Of a DNA stretch of 64,000 nt, positions 1 through 9,408 are shown in pieces; within the stretch, counting starts at the first letter, position 1, and the number at the start of each line of letters is the position of its first letter. The notes beneath the pieces are model-generated. The model had not been told where the DNA came from, did no database searches, and worked only from the letters and a program-made list of their open reading frames with translations. The position numbers and the translations under genes were made by a program. The DNA lies in contig NZ_CP036132.1 in assembly GCF_018742245.1 (NCBI RefSeq), positions 2,537,001 through 2,601,000 of the forward strand, in the 5' to 3' direction. Source of the DNA: Bacillus mycoides. Its GTDB lineage: Bacteria; Bacillota; Bacilli; Bacillales; Bacillaceae_G.

Positions 1-198
1 GTAGCATTAATAATACATCTAATTTCTTCACAATTCCCCATTCCTTTCAAATTTTCTTTTCAATTAATAAAAATCGCTTTTCCATATGATGTAGTTTTTG
101 TATTTCTAAAAAACATCTTAATCCTGTATGTAAATAAAGTAAATACGTAAAAGAAAAGATACATGACAAAGGATAGCCTTATTTACATGAAAAAATGA

Positions 199-230
199 CA
201 AATCCCGCTCATTATGACTAGCAGGATTTG
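199..230 (-). terminator. terminator of the pPIWI_RE-like gene
   Basis: An 11-bp inverted repeat with one mismatch (CAAATCCcGCT / AGCaGGATTTG) and a 10-nt loop sits just past the stop codon. On the minus strand a T6 run follows four bases later. It suggests the gene upstream is transcribed alone. Confidence 0.6.
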
Positions 231-241
231 TATACTATTAT

Positions 242-2623
242 TTATATTAATATCAATGCATCTTCTTTTTCTAAAATTATTACATCTGCATCTAATTCGT
301 CACTGAATTCTTTAAACTCCCTTGAATCAATATCTGTAGTATAATTTTTAATTAATTTAACCATATGCATTACATGCGTATTATGAATATTTTGTTCCGA
401 GAGCAAGGTTGATTTACAGCACATGTAATGTATCATTTTGGCGATTTCTTCTCTTTCCTCAGATTTTACACCAAACGGGATAACTTCGAGTATGTGCTGC
501 TGTACTATCTCATTGCAATTTAATTCGTATGCAGCCGTGCTATAGTAAATTCCCATTTGATCTACAAATAATCTCGTTTCATCTATAACATATTCTTGAT
601 CTCTAACAATATAGTTCGGTACATCTGAGTTAGTATTAATTCTAATTATGTTTATATCCTCTTTAAAATTTGGGATTATTTCAGGTGAAACCTTGATATT
701 AACGCTTTCATTTTGCAATTCCTCTATCCAATATTTCCTCATATTTGCATCTACAATAAAATAAACTTCTTTATTTTGTTTATGTGCATCTTGTGAAATT
801 TCAACTAATGTTTCTGACATAAATTGTTTAAAACTGACTCCTATATCATTCCTTTTTGATGGTTGTGGTAAAAACACTTTATTATTACCTATATTTAATA
901 ACGTGTGATCAATTGTGCCCCATTCTTCTTGCCCATATAATTTATATAATATTTCTCTCCCATTTATTTTTGAAAAAATAGGTAAGAAATCATATTTAGA
1001 CATTTTCTCAATTGATAAATTTACAATTATCCCCGGTAATTTTATCTTATTCCAACTACGCTTTAAGAATCCCTTTTGTTCTAACAAACTAAGAATGGCA
1101 TTAATAATTTCTTTTTTAGATACACTTTGTCCAATAAATAAATTAATAAATGCTGAAATACGTTCCGTTCGAGCGAATCCTTCCCGAATGATTTGCTTTG
1201 GATTAATTTTTTCGCGACCATCACAATTTTTCATTGCAATTAATGCTAATTTCATTTCATTTTGCTCACCTGCCGTAACATGTACAGCTTTTACGACATC
1301 GTCTACAAGTTTCTTTTTGTTTTTATGGCTATATTGCATTCTATATGGATTTTGTAATAATTTTTCAATGTTGTATCTTTCAATTTTTAACAGCACCGGA
1401 TTATCTGCATTTAATACATAGGATGAATCTTCATTTTGAGCTAAAACTATTTTGCTATCTAATAACGCTTGTTCTATCTCTATTATTATGTCATCTGACC
1501 ATACTTCTAACGTAATTGTGTCTAATCCCTTTGGAGCAAATAAAGGTAATAACTCATTCTCATTATCAGTTAATACTTTTTCACATTCTGGAAGTGATGT
1601 AAAATATGGGAAGCTTAGTTGGAATTCATTAAAAAGTTCCTCTTTTTCTCTTACTTTTATACCAAATTTTATTTTTGTTCCTTGAACTTTATATATATTT
1701 TCGTTATATGGAAGAAGCACTCTTACATTAGTTCCTCTAATATACTCTTTCGGACATTGGAGAATGTCCTCTAATTTAACTTCTCCACCTATCCTATACT
1801 CATCTTTTAAATTTCTAAAACGTTTAATCCATTTTATTCCTTTTTCAGCTTGTTGCACTTTTAACTTTATAAACCTTTGCTTTTTATTATTTAATTCAAA
1901 TTCAGGAGTTGAAATCAGTATTTGGCTCCGCTTCCGCCCTAAAAGTATAGGAATATCTTTATGATTATATTGTTGATAAAACCGCCTAATCCCTACGGAT
2001 ACTTTTAATAGTGGAATATTCTCACCTCCACGAGTTACGTATTCAAACCGATATACATAAGCGAAATAATCATGTGTTTCTTCATCTTTAATTGGCTCAG
2101 ACATCGCTTCAAAAACATCTTGTGATCGCAGTGGCGAAAAATATATTTCTTCCTCGTTTTTATTTTCCATACGTAAAGGCTGTTCGCAAAAAATATGAGT
2201 AATTAAAGCTGGTACCCATTTAGAAAACGTTTTTTTATCATGTAATACTGGTAAATTACTAATTAAATCATACTGCCATTCTAAATGTGGTGGATCTATT
2301 AATTTATTCGGTTTCCAATCATGAATAACCTCATACCAGCTTTGGAAAATATAGTCTAACTGTTCTTGTCTCATTGGTTCTTTTGCTACAATCCAAGGTG
2401 TATCTTCCTTTAATACATATGGATCATGCTGAATGAACAATATATCAGAAAACATATCATACAATCTTTCATTTACAAGTTTTAATTTGCTCGTTAATAA
2501 AAATGTTCTATAATGTATCTCTACAATCTCAAGCCATTCAATAGGAAAGTAAATATACGATACTTTCTCATTATAGAGGGGTTCTACTATATTTTTAAAT
2601 GTTAATAACCGTAATTTTTCCAT
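242..2623 (-). CDS. pPIWI_RE-like protein (prokaryotic PIWI/RNase H-fold, solitary)
   Basis: 793 residues, soluble, no signal peptide. By eye it matches the pPIWI_RE family, predicted RNA- or DNA-guided nucleic-acid-binding proteins of defence systems. A central block with the motif SVGIRRF near residue 210 resembles the N-terminal X module. The last ~180 residues resemble the family's RNase H-fold domain: IVDANMRKYW near 624-633, then NIIRIN (Arg about 661), GIYYSTA (about 691), ILEVIPF (Glu about 713) and a C-terminal HVMHMVKLIKNY helix that matches the family's usual 'lPLHLarl..eY' ending. The Arg and Glu could be the residues that name the family. The usual partners, a DinG-type helicase and an REase-fold nuclease, are not to the right, and a terminator follows the gene on the left. 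It is shorter than the ~900-1000 residues I expect for the family. Function in this strain is unknown. Confidence 0.7.
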   Translation of the reverse strand: MEKLRLLTFKNIVEPLYNEKVSYIYFPIEWLEIVEIHYRTFLLTSKLKLVNERLYDMFSDILFIQHDPYVLKEDTPWIVAKEPMRQEQLDYIFQSWYEVIHDWKPNKLIDPPHLEWQYDLISNLPVLHDKKTFSKWVPALITHIFCEQPLRMENKNEEEIYFSPLRSQDVFEAMSEPIKDEETHDYFAYVYRFEYVTRGGENIPLLKVSVGIRRFYQQYNHKDIPILLGRKRSQILISTPEFELNNKKQRFIKLKVQQAEKGIKWIKRFRNLKDEYRIGGEVKLEDILQCPKEYIRGTNVRVLLPYNENIYKVQGTKIKFGIKVREKEELFNEFQLSFPYFTSLPECEKVLTDNENELLPLFAPKGLDTITLEVWSDDIIIEIEQALLDSKIVLAQNEDSSYVLNADNPVLLKIERYNIEKLLQNPYRMQYSHKNKKKLVDDVVKAVHVTAGEQNEMKLALIAMKNCDGREKINPKQIIREGFARTERISAFINLFIGQSVSKKEIINAILSLLEQKGFLKRSWNKIKLPGIIVNLSIEKMSKYDFLPIFSKINGREILYKLYGQEEWGTIDHTLLNIGNNKVFLPQPSKRNDIGVSFKQFMSETLVEISQDAHKQNKEVYFIVDANMRKYWIEELQNESVNIKVSPEIIPNFKEDINIIRINTNSDVPNYIVRDQEYVIDETRLFVDQMGIYYSTAAYELNCNEIVQQHILEVIPFGVKSEEREEIAKMIHYMCCKSTLLSEQNIHNTHVMHMVKLIKNYTTDIDSREFKEFSDELDADVIILEKEDALILI

Positions 2624-2955
2624 ATTATTAATACTTCCTCTCTTAATATATATTGATCATAAATAATACTAGAAAAGATACCAATTTTTTTAAGCATAAA
2701 CGAATCAAATTTAAACCAAGCAGATTAAAGAAAATAGCTAAAAGACATTTGATTATATAAATAATATATTATCAAAATCAAATTAATAAAAAGTTACTAT
2801 TAACATATAAATACCTCCTTATGTCACTATACATTACAAAATCATTATAATTCATTATTGTATTTTTTATCTATGATTTACAAAATATTTACATAAATTA
2901 AACATAATAAAAGGTAACGCCTCTTTATATAGCGATACCTTTTATATATTCTTTA
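2624..2955. other. AT-rich intergenic region
   Basis: About 330 bases of very AT-rich DNA. The right end carries an imperfect hairpin at 2909-2943 (AAAAGGTA...TACCTTTT) that can terminate tenA on the minus strand. No convincing small gene was seen. A promoter for the pPIWI_RE-like gene must lie here, but no clear -35/-10 pair stands out. Confidence 0.5.
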
Positions 2956-3642
2956 TTAAATAATCCCTTTAACTTCTTCAGTCACTGGCCATTTTTCTAA
3001 TGTATATGCCATTTCCCAAAATGAATATTCATATTGACTACTAAAAATAAAATGTTGTCTCATACGATTACGGTCTGCCTCTGTTACTTTTTCAGCAATC
3101 GTATCTAATCGTGTAATTTGCTCTTCTACTAGAGTACGGAACCAATCAGATCCATATGCAGAAATCCATTCTTGATAAATTGGCTCTTCTGGTTGACATT
3201 CTTTTAATCGTTCACCGATTTCATAATATAACCAATAACAAGGTAAAATAGCCGCAATAATATCTCCTAAATGCCCTTCATAAGCTGCACGATACATATG
3301 AGATGTATATGCATATGCAGTTGGCGCAGGAATAAAATTATCTTTTTCTTCTTTTGTAATCCCTAATTTCTTTGCGAAATTCTCATGTAAAGATAACTCA
3401 GCTTCATACGTATTTTGTGCATGATGCGCCATACGAGCCGTCGTTTCTAATTCAAGAGCCTTTGCAGCACCTAACGTTTGTACTCTAGCAAAATGACTTA
3501 AATAATATGAATCTTGAAGCACATAATAACGGAAACTAGCTAAATCTAACGTTCCTTCGCCAAGCTTTTTTACAAAAGGGTGATTGAAACTCGCTTCCCA
3601 AATTGAATCTACTTCTTTACGTAATGATTGTGAAAAAGTCAT
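2956..3642 (-). CDS. tenA: aminopyrimidine aminohydrolase / thiaminase II TenA
   Basis: 228 residues, the normal length for TenA, which hydrolyses the aminopyrimidine breakdown product of thiamine so that it can be salvaged. The protein shows the family's conserved features: a Cys in LPCYWLYYEIG (about residue 136) where the catalytic Cys sits, and the C-terminal YEYSFWEMAY carrying the conserved Glu. The start is supported by GGAGGG eight bases or so upstream. A TPP riboswitch with its own terminator precedes it, so expression should fall when thiamine pyrophosphate is plentiful. It stands alone; no other thi gene is adjacent. Confidence 0.93.
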   Translation of the reverse strand: MTFSQSLRKEVDSIWEASFNHPFVKKLGEGTLDLASFRYYVLQDSYYLSHFARVQTLGAAKALELETTARMAHHAQNTYEAELSLHENFAKKLGITKEEKDNFIPAPTAYAYTSHMYRAAYEGHLGDIIAAILPCYWLYYEIGERLKECQPEEPIYQEWISAYGSDWFRTLVEEQITRLDTIAEKVTEADRNRMRQHFIFSSQYEYSFWEMAYTLEKWPVTEEVKGII

Positions 3643-3696
3643 TTAAATCCCTCCAATAATTTATAAAATATAAGTATTTATCCACATTTAATGAAA

Positions 3697-3729
3697 TAAA
3701 AAAACTTTCTTTACAGGCGTAAAGAAAGT
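3697..3729 (-). terminator. TPP riboswitch expression platform terminator
   Basis: A perfect 11-bp stem (ACTTTCTTTAC / GTAAAGAAAGT) with a 4-nt loop followed by T7 on the minus strand lies between the thi-box aptamer and tenA. It is the off-state terminator of the riboswitch. Confidence 0.9.
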
Positions 3730-3767
3730 GAAATAGACAATATTAATTTATGCATTAAATATCATGT

Positions 3768-3862
3768 CTTCCCCACTTTCCTACGCTGGCATTAACCAGA
3801 TCAGGTACTAAGAGTCTCAAAATCACATTTGATCTCAGCCTATAAAAGGCCCCTCTAGTGGA
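3768..3862 (-). promoter_or_regulatory. TPP (thi-box) riboswitch
   Basis: On the minus strand the leader contains the signature thi-box elements: an opening with AGGGGCC, the GGCTGAGA segment, GAGAC-type junction bases, then ACCTGATCTGGTTAATGCC and AGCGTAGGAAAGT. These are the conserved pyrimidine and pyrophosphate sensor arms of the TPP aptamer. A strong intrinsic terminator follows before tenA, so control is by premature termination. Confidence 0.95.
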
Positions 3863-3939
3863 TAAATATTTAGTTGTTGTATTGTAATTATCATAGCATA
3901 TTTCGTGGAACTATCAAAAGTTTTAATTGTACAATTATC

Positions 3940-4854
3940 TTAAAAACCTTCTTCTTTCCTTACTTTTAATGAAGTTTCAATGATCATATCTAATAGCTTA
4001 CTATAGCTAATTCCCGCTGCTTCTGCACTTTTCGGCAGTAAACTTGATTGTGTCATCCCTGGTAATGTATTAACCTCCATTACATATGGAATTCCGTCCT
4101 TCACCATCATATCAACCCTTGCATAAACATTACATTTTAATGCTTTATAACAAGCCATTGACGCTTTATTCACACGTTCCTTAATTTCAGTTGGAAGTTC
4201 AATAACTTCTTCAATTGTACTAACATCATCGTATTTTGCATTGTAATCAAAAAACTCAGCTGCATGTCGAATCGAAATAATAGGTAACTGTTTACCATCA
4301 AAAATTGAACATGTAATCTCGTCACCTTTTATATACTTCTCAATTACTACTTCAGAATCCCATTCGAATACAGTTTCCAGCATTGAGATTAATTCATTTT
4401 TATCATTGACGATCTTTACTCCAACACTTGAGCCACCAGAGTTAGGTTTTACCACTAACGGAAATCCTATCTTATCTAATTCTTCAAGCTTTAGATCATC
4501 CATTTTTGTGAGTTCAATCCAATCTGGTGTTTCTACTCCTTCATAACGCAAAATCTTTTTTGAAATATTTTTGTCCATACATATACCGCTAGATAACATA
4601 TTGCTACCGCTATAAGGAATACCTAAACTCTCAAGCGTCCCTTGAACTGTACCATCTTCTCCATATTTTCCGTGTAATGCTAGCAATGCAAAATCAATGT
4701 CTTTCGCTTTTTCAATTAAATCCATTTTTTCATTTAAAGTAATTGGAACTATTTCATACTTATTCTTATCTAAATGTGCAATCATTTCATTCCCAGTCAT
4801 AATTGATACTTGTTTTTCAGAGGATACTCCTCCCATAATAACGCCAATTCTCAT
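3940..4854 (-). CDS. ddl: D-alanine--D-alanine ligase
   Basis: 304 residues from the ATG at 4854, chosen because GGAG lies 8 bases upstream and the family N-terminus (MRIGVIMGGVSSEKQVS) begins there; an upstream in-frame ATG at 4875 has no such site. The enzyme joins two D-Ala residues for the peptidoglycan precursor. ATP-grasp features are visible: LHGKYGEDG, PLVVKPNSGGSSVGV, the acidic EITC strand and NTLPGMT near the C-terminus. It follows the MocR regulator by 4 bp, so the two are probably co-transcribed. The length is shorter than the ~360-residue housekeeping Ddl of many bacilli, so this may be the second (DdlA-type) ligase. Confidence 0.92.
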   Translation of the reverse strand: MRIGVIMGGVSSEKQVSIMTGNEMIAHLDKNKYEIVPITLNEKMDLIEKAKDIDFALLALHGKYGEDGTVQGTLESLGIPYSGSNMLSSGICMDKNISKKILRYEGVETPDWIELTKMDDLKLEELDKIGFPLVVKPNSGGSSVGVKIVNDKNELISMLETVFEWDSEVVIEKYIKGDEITCSIFDGKQLPIISIRHAAEFFDYNAKYDDVSTIEEVIELPTEIKERVNKASMACYKALKCNVYARVDMMVKDGIPYVMEVNTLPGMTQSSLLPKSAEAAGISYSKLLDMIIETSLKVRKEEGF

Positions 4855-4858
4855 TTTC

Positions 4859-6307
4859 TCAACTCCAAGTTTCATTTTTTAATGTTTCACCAATTATTTG
4901 AATCCCGCTAACAATTTCCTTTTCTTTCAAACGTGAAAATCCTAATCGGAATGTGTTCGCTCCTCCTCCATCAGAGTAAAAAACATCTCCAGGAGAAAAC
5001 GTAACTCCTTTTTCATAACACTTTTGTAAAAGTGTGCGGGCTTGAATTTTTTCTTCCAACTCTATAAACAAATGAAGTCCACCATCTCCAGTCATTCTTT
5101 TAAACGGAATGTACTGATTACATGCCCCAACAGCTAACTCATATTTTTTCTTATAAACAGACCTTGCTTTTTTTAAATATTTTTCAAAATATCCTTCATG
5201 TAAATATTGAAACAGAACAGCTTGATCTAAAGTAGAAGTGTGAATCGTTCTTGCTCTTTTTACACTTTCTAAATAATGTATCAGTTCTTTATCTGCAATG
5301 ATCCAACCTACACGTAAACCGGGGAAAAGTACCTTCGAAAAGCTACTAATATAAATCACATTATTACCAGCCCCAGCAAAAGTTAATAACGGCGATAAAT
5401 GTGAACCTGAATAACGTAATTCTTCATTAAATCCGTCCTCTATAATAGGAACCTTATATTTCGAAAATATCCTCATCAATTCCGTTCTTTTCTCCGAACT
5501 CGTAACAATACCAGTTGGATTATGATAAGAAGGAATTAAATACGCAAAATCAAAATCCTTTTCACGCAAACTTTTTTCTACTTCAGTCGTATCAATACCA
5601 TCATCATTCATATCTATCCCATGAACTTCAAGTCCATGTAAGCGAAAAAGTTTCAATGCAGCATGGTGAGTTGGATTCTCACAAATAACACGCCCTGATT
5701 TTTTCGATAAGGAAGAAAGTACAATATCTAATCCTTCTGTAAATCCATTTGTAATTAAAATATCTTTGTTCGAAATATCTACACCTTTCATTTCCATGTA
5801 ATGAAGTAGATAATTCATTAACGGTCGATAACCTTTTGCATATCCGTAGTTCAATACGATATCCCCTTCAATGGACATACGAGTAAGAAAAGCTCTTTTG
5901 AAATTTTCAACATCAAATAGCTTTTCGTCCGGGGCTATACTATTAAAAACAATCATTCCTTTTTCCCAGCGAACTCCATGTTTCATTAAGTCTAATTCAT
6001 CCGCTAATGTGGTAACAGCATTAAGTTTATTTTTCCAATCTATTTCAACAGACGAGGTGTTAGATATATCCACCTTCGCAACGAAATTTCCTTTTCCTTT
6101 AACTGCATAAATGAGTCCTTCTTGTTCTAAATCCGCGTAAGCAGAGAGTACTGTATTTCTGCTCACTGATAATAATTCACTCAGTTCCCTTGTTGATGGG
6201 ATTTTTTGATCCCCCAACAAATGCCCTTTCATAATCATCTTTTTTAAATAATCCTTTAATTGAATATAAACGGGACGATCTTTTACAACTTTAAAATCCT
6301 TAAACAA
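4859..6307 (-). CDS. ddlR: MocR/GabR-type PLP-dependent regulator, probable DdlR
   Basis: 482 residues: a GntR winged helix (about 1-75, with STRELSELLSVSRNTV) joined to a class I aminotransferase-like domain (about 115-480) with the PLP-lysine motif SSFSKVLFPGLRVGW. Start is TTG behind GGGGGTAAGGAA. MocR proteins sense PLP or an amino acid adduct. A MocR protein called DdlR is known in Brevibacillus to control ddl, and here the gene abuts ddl in the same direction, so the same role is inferred. It could instead be a PdxR-type regulator of vitamin B6 genes, but no pdx gene is adjacent. Confidence 0.8.
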   Translation of the reverse strand: MFKDFKVVKDRPVYIQLKDYLKKMIMKGHLLGDQKIPSTRELSELLSVSRNTVLSAYADLEQEGLIYAVKGKGNFVAKVDISNTSSVEIDWKNKLNAVTTLADELDLMKHGVRWEKGMIVFNSIAPDEKLFDVENFKRAFLTRMSIEGDIVLNYGYAKGYRPLMNYLLHYMEMKGVDISNKDILITNGFTEGLDIVLSSLSKKSGRVICENPTHHAALKLFRLHGLEVHGIDMNDDGIDTTEVEKSLREKDFDFAYLIPSYHNPTGIVTSSEKRTELMRIFSKYKVPIIEDGFNEELRYSGSHLSPLLTFAGAGNNVIYISSFSKVLFPGLRVGWIIADKELIHYLESVKRARTIHTSTLDQAVLFQYLHEGYFEKYLKKARSVYKKKYELAVGACNQYIPFKRMTGDGGLHLFIELEEKIQARTLLQKCYEKGVTFSPGDVFYSDGGGANTFRLGFSRLKEKEIVSGIQIIGETLKNETWS

Positions 6308-6403
6308 TTCCTTACCCCCTGCAATTATTTTTGCATATTTATTTCATTCTCAAAAGGTCCACCACATATGTATTTTTTATGAATAGCGGTACGGTTATAA
6401 AGC

Positions 6404-7429
6404 CTATAAATCCTTTCGATATAGATTGATTAAATCTTTCAAAGCGGCTGCGGCTGCCCCACGTGGGTTTGAGGCCCCTCCAAGCGTTGTCACTTGTCCC
6501 ATTGAATCCGTAAAGAATGTAATTCCTTTTTCGGTACTATTTATATTTGCTAATGGATGTTCTTTCTCTAAATTACAAGGTTTTACACTAAGATTTACTT
6601 TTCCATTATCATCTTTATATGCTGATGCAATCAATTTAATAGATTTATTTTGTTCCTTTGCATTTTGAATTTGTTGCGTTGTAACGTGCTCTATTCCGTT
6701 TATTTGTATATCTTTGAGTGAATAATCTGTTCCCATTAAACTATTCGTCAAAAGTAATAATTTACAAGCGCTATCCATCCCGCTTACATCTAATAACGGG
6801 TTAGTCTCCGCAATTCCTTTATTTTGTGCTTCTTGCAACGCTTCTTCAAACGTCTTTTCTTCTTCATGCATCTTTGTAAGAATATAATTTGTTGTCCCGT
6901 TCAATATTCCTTCTATTTTTTCAATATGGCAACCTGCTAAACTTAGTTGTCCAATGTCTAATGTCGGTAACGCAGCCGCAGTTGCACCGCTATATCGAAT
7001 ACGTGAGCCTGAAATACGCGCTGCCTCATTTAGTTCACTCCAAGCTGTAACAAGTGCACCTTTTGAAATAGCTACTATATCCATTTGATTTTCAATAGCT
7101 TGTTTCATATACTGTTTCCCTGGATTTCCATTTTTAAGATTTGTAGCAGTTGATTCAACCAATACAGTACCATTTATATTAATTGTTCCGCGTTCCTCTG
7201 GATAATGTTCGATATATTTTTCAATTGCAGCAGAACCACTACCATACTTCAATAAATCATTAATCTGCAACCCTTCCTCGTTATGTATTGCAATATTTCT
7301 TCCTATTACTCCACTAACAACTAAGTTAATTCCATATGTTTCATATATATATAAATATTTTTCGTTTAATAATTTTATAAACTCTCTTCCTACTGTCCCA
7401 TATCCTGATAATACAACTTGAATTTTCAT
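6404..7429 (-). CDS. hom: homoserine dehydrogenase, short form without ACT domain
   Basis: 341 residues from the ATG at 7429, which has GGGGGGA a few bases upstream; an upstream in-frame start at 7468 lacks family similarity. It makes homoserine from aspartate semialdehyde with NAD(P)H. Seen: GYGTVGREF dinucleotide motif, the EGILNGTTNYIL active-site segment, DVSGMDSACKLLLL and the C-terminal GGASNPRGAAAAAL. The usual Bacillus Hom (about 430 residues) has a C-terminal ACT domain for threonine feedback; this one ends without it. No thrB or thrC is adjacent. It may be a feedback-insensitive second copy or a relative with a changed substrate. Confidence 0.85.
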   Translation of the reverse strand: MKIQVVLSGYGTVGREFIKLLNEKYLYIYETYGINLVVSGVIGRNIAIHNEEGLQINDLLKYGSGSAAIEKYIEHYPEERGTININGTVLVESTATNLKNGNPGKQYMKQAIENQMDIVAISKGALVTAWSELNEAARISGSRIRYSGATAAALPTLDIGQLSLAGCHIEKIEGILNGTTNYILTKMHEEEKTFEEALQEAQNKGIAETNPLLDVSGMDSACKLLLLTNSLMGTDYSLKDIQINGIEHVTTQQIQNAKEQNKSIKLIASAYKDDNGKVNLSVKPCNLEKEHPLANINSTEKGITFFTDSMGQVTTLGGASNPRGAAAAALKDLINLYRKDL

Positions 7430-7476
7430 AATATCCCCCCATATTTTCCTACCAAATCCCTCTTTCAATATAATAT

Positions 7477-7508
7477 AAAGCGCCCCCGAATTCCATCGAG
7501 AGCGCTTT
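7477..7508 (-). terminator. hairpin downstream of the lipase gene
   Basis: AAAGCGC / GCGCTTT inverted repeat 8 bases past the lipase stop on the minus strand. The T-run is weak (TTTATATTAT), so termination is likely but not certain. Confidence 0.5.
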
Positions 7509-7516
7509 ATTATTAA

Positions 7517-8758
7517 CTATTGCGGTAGCCGTGATAACTTTTCTGCAATTGTTCTATAAAATTCTTGAATATTAGAAAAACCTAACGTGTCTGAAACACT
7601 TAATCCTACCATATCGAGATGATCCCAATTTACTTTCGTTTCAATATGATTCCATTTTCCAACCTGTAAAGACTCATTATTATTTACGGCAATATTAGAC
7701 GAAGGCGCAATCATAGAATTTGTATTTACTACACCGTCATTTTGCCACCAAGATGTATCAATTAATGGGCGATTTTCTTCATATCTTGCATAGGAACCTA
7801 AGAAAAATGCATTACCCATTAACACTTTGTTCATCGTAATATGAGGTAATTGTAAACCTGTTATAGGTGCTGCTTGCGATGCATGTCCACTATACGATAA
7901 GTAATATACATCCGATTGCGTCTTTACCCAATTATTTAACTCTTTTGCACCATCAGTACTTAGATCCCATTGACTTATATCTTTTGTATTTTTCCAAATT
8001 GAACTATTTAAAATACGATCAGTATATTGGAAAAAGGACTCTCCACCATTCTTTTTCATACCCCATTGATCCAATTTAAAATCATATAATGATAAATTAT
8101 TGTTTCCTCCTAAACTTGCAGCAGTAATGAGTAAATCTTTAACGAACGGCAACAAGAGACTTCCATCGGCAAGTGTTGTCCCATTATGCGGAGTTGCTAA
8201 TGTTGTAACACTATGAACATATGATTTACCACCCTCAAATAGTGGTGATATCTTTGCGTTTGGATAGTTTTTCACATAATTCTTTTCTTCAAAACTCCCT
8301 TCCTTTAATAGCTGCACTAATGTTCTTGTCGTTTGTCCACCCATACTATGCCCAACTAAATGTACTTTATTTGTTTCACTCCAATTCGGTGCAAATCCAC
8401 TATAAGTTCTACCAAAACGATTATGTCCATGTTTCTCAGCGTGCGCCGCACCATAATCTACTGTTCCACCGTTAATTTGCGCATATAATTCACATGCACG
8501 GTCCCAATTACTAGAAACAGGGCCAACAGCAGCCGTATGAACTGTATAACCATTTCTTTTTAAATCTTCCTGTATATCATGAACACCACCCCAATATTTT
8601 ACCCCTAGCATTTCTTCCCTACCCCATCCAGCAAATCCATTCACTAAAATGATAGGATAATGATTTTGTTGCCTCTCTTCAGCGTAAGTTGTTTTCACCG
8701 CGAATGAACAAACAGTCACTAATGTAAAAAAACATATTTTTAAAAATAACTTCCCCAT
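7517..8758 (-). CDS. secreted triacylglycerol lipase, family I.5 type
   Basis: 413 residues from the ATG at 8758 (GGGGGAG upstream); an upstream in-frame start at 8812 is poorer. A signal peptide (KLFLKICFFTLVTVCSF, cleavage near ...TYAEE) predicts secretion. The mature part matches the Geobacillus/Bacillus family I.5 lipases: YPIILVNGFAGWGRE oxyanion segment, nucleophile elbow GHSMGGQ, the zinc-site stretch AAHAEKHGHNRFGRTY, the aspartate in NDGVVNT and the histidine in DHLDMVG. Such enzymes hydrolyse triglycerides outside the cell. It appears monocistronic. Confidence 0.9.
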   Translation of the reverse strand: MGKLFLKICFFTLVTVCSFAVKTTYAEERQQNHYPIILVNGFAGWGREEMLGVKYWGGVHDIQEDLKRNGYTVHTAAVGPVSSNWDRACELYAQINGGTVDYGAAHAEKHGHNRFGRTYSGFAPNWSETNKVHLVGHSMGGQTTRTLVQLLKEGSFEEKNYVKNYPNAKISPLFEGGKSYVHSVTTLATPHNGTTLADGSLLLPFVKDLLITAASLGGNNNLSLYDFKLDQWGMKKNGGESFFQYTDRILNSSIWKNTKDISQWDLSTDGAKELNNWVKTQSDVYYLSYSGHASQAAPITGLQLPHITMNKVLMGNAFFLGSYARYEENRPLIDTSWWQNDGVVNTNSMIAPSSNIAVNNNESLQVGKWNHIETKVNWDHLDMVGLSVSDTLGFSNIQEFYRTIAEKLSRLPQ

Positions 8759-9037
8759 ACTTTCTCCCCCTAATAAAACGTTTACATTTTTCTGTGAAAA
8801 AGATTTACACAATTCGTTTTTAACTTAAACATAATGTAAAGTATTTTATATACGTTGTATATATAGAAAACATACACAAATGTTGATAAATATTAATTCA
8901 AGTAAACATTTACTTTTTACAATACAACTTGTAAATCTAATTATTTGAATTTATAATTTAATGTAGTTTCCTCATGTTAAATGGATTTAATATTCATAAG
9001 AAAACTAATTTTATTGCTTGAAAAGGAGGAAAAAAGC

Positions 9038-9379
9038 ATGCAAATCGGATCAAACATTCATACATTATCTCAACCTACTAAAATAACTCCATCTAATCTT
9101 GAGCATAATACTATCTCTTCTACTAAACTTGAAGATAAGAAATCAAATGATCCAATCAAATTTGATATTCGTTCATCTGAAAAAGAAATGAAACAACCTG
9201 AGCATAAATTTAACGAATTAGATTTATGGAAGATGTTGAAAGATAAAGGTGTTCCTTTATGGATCATACTTGAAATGCTACAAAAAGTCCGTAAAGAAAA
9301 AGAAGCTCAAAATAATTCAGTTCAAAATTCAAATACGATTGAAGAAACGAGTGAGACTCGATTAAATGAAGTAATGTAA
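9038..9379 (+). CDS. small hypothetical protein, charged
   Basis: 113 residues from the ATG at 9038, with AAAAGGAGG 8 bases before it; the earlier in-frame ATG at 8981 has no ribosome site. Polar, Lys/Glu/Asn rich, no signal peptide. The only hydrophobic patch is LWIILEMLQKV near residue 80, probably an amphipathic helix. I do not recognise the family. It is flanked by a long AT-rich upstream region and followed by a bidirectional terminator, so it is a single-gene unit. Confidence 0.75.
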   Translation: MQIGSNIHTLSQPTKITPSNLEHNTISSTKLEDKKSNDPIKFDIRSSEKEMKQPEHKFNELDLWKMLKDKGVPLWIILEMLQKVRKEKEAQNNSVQNSNTIEETSETRLNEVM

Positions 9380-9408
9380 AGCATAATATTTGATTGGTCT
9401 ATAAACTA

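Noticed and set aside
915..1964. Plus-strand open frames across the pPIWI_RE-like gene
   Set aside because: They are AT-rich shadows with no ribosome sites and no protein pattern; the minus-strand frame covers all of them with domain similarity.
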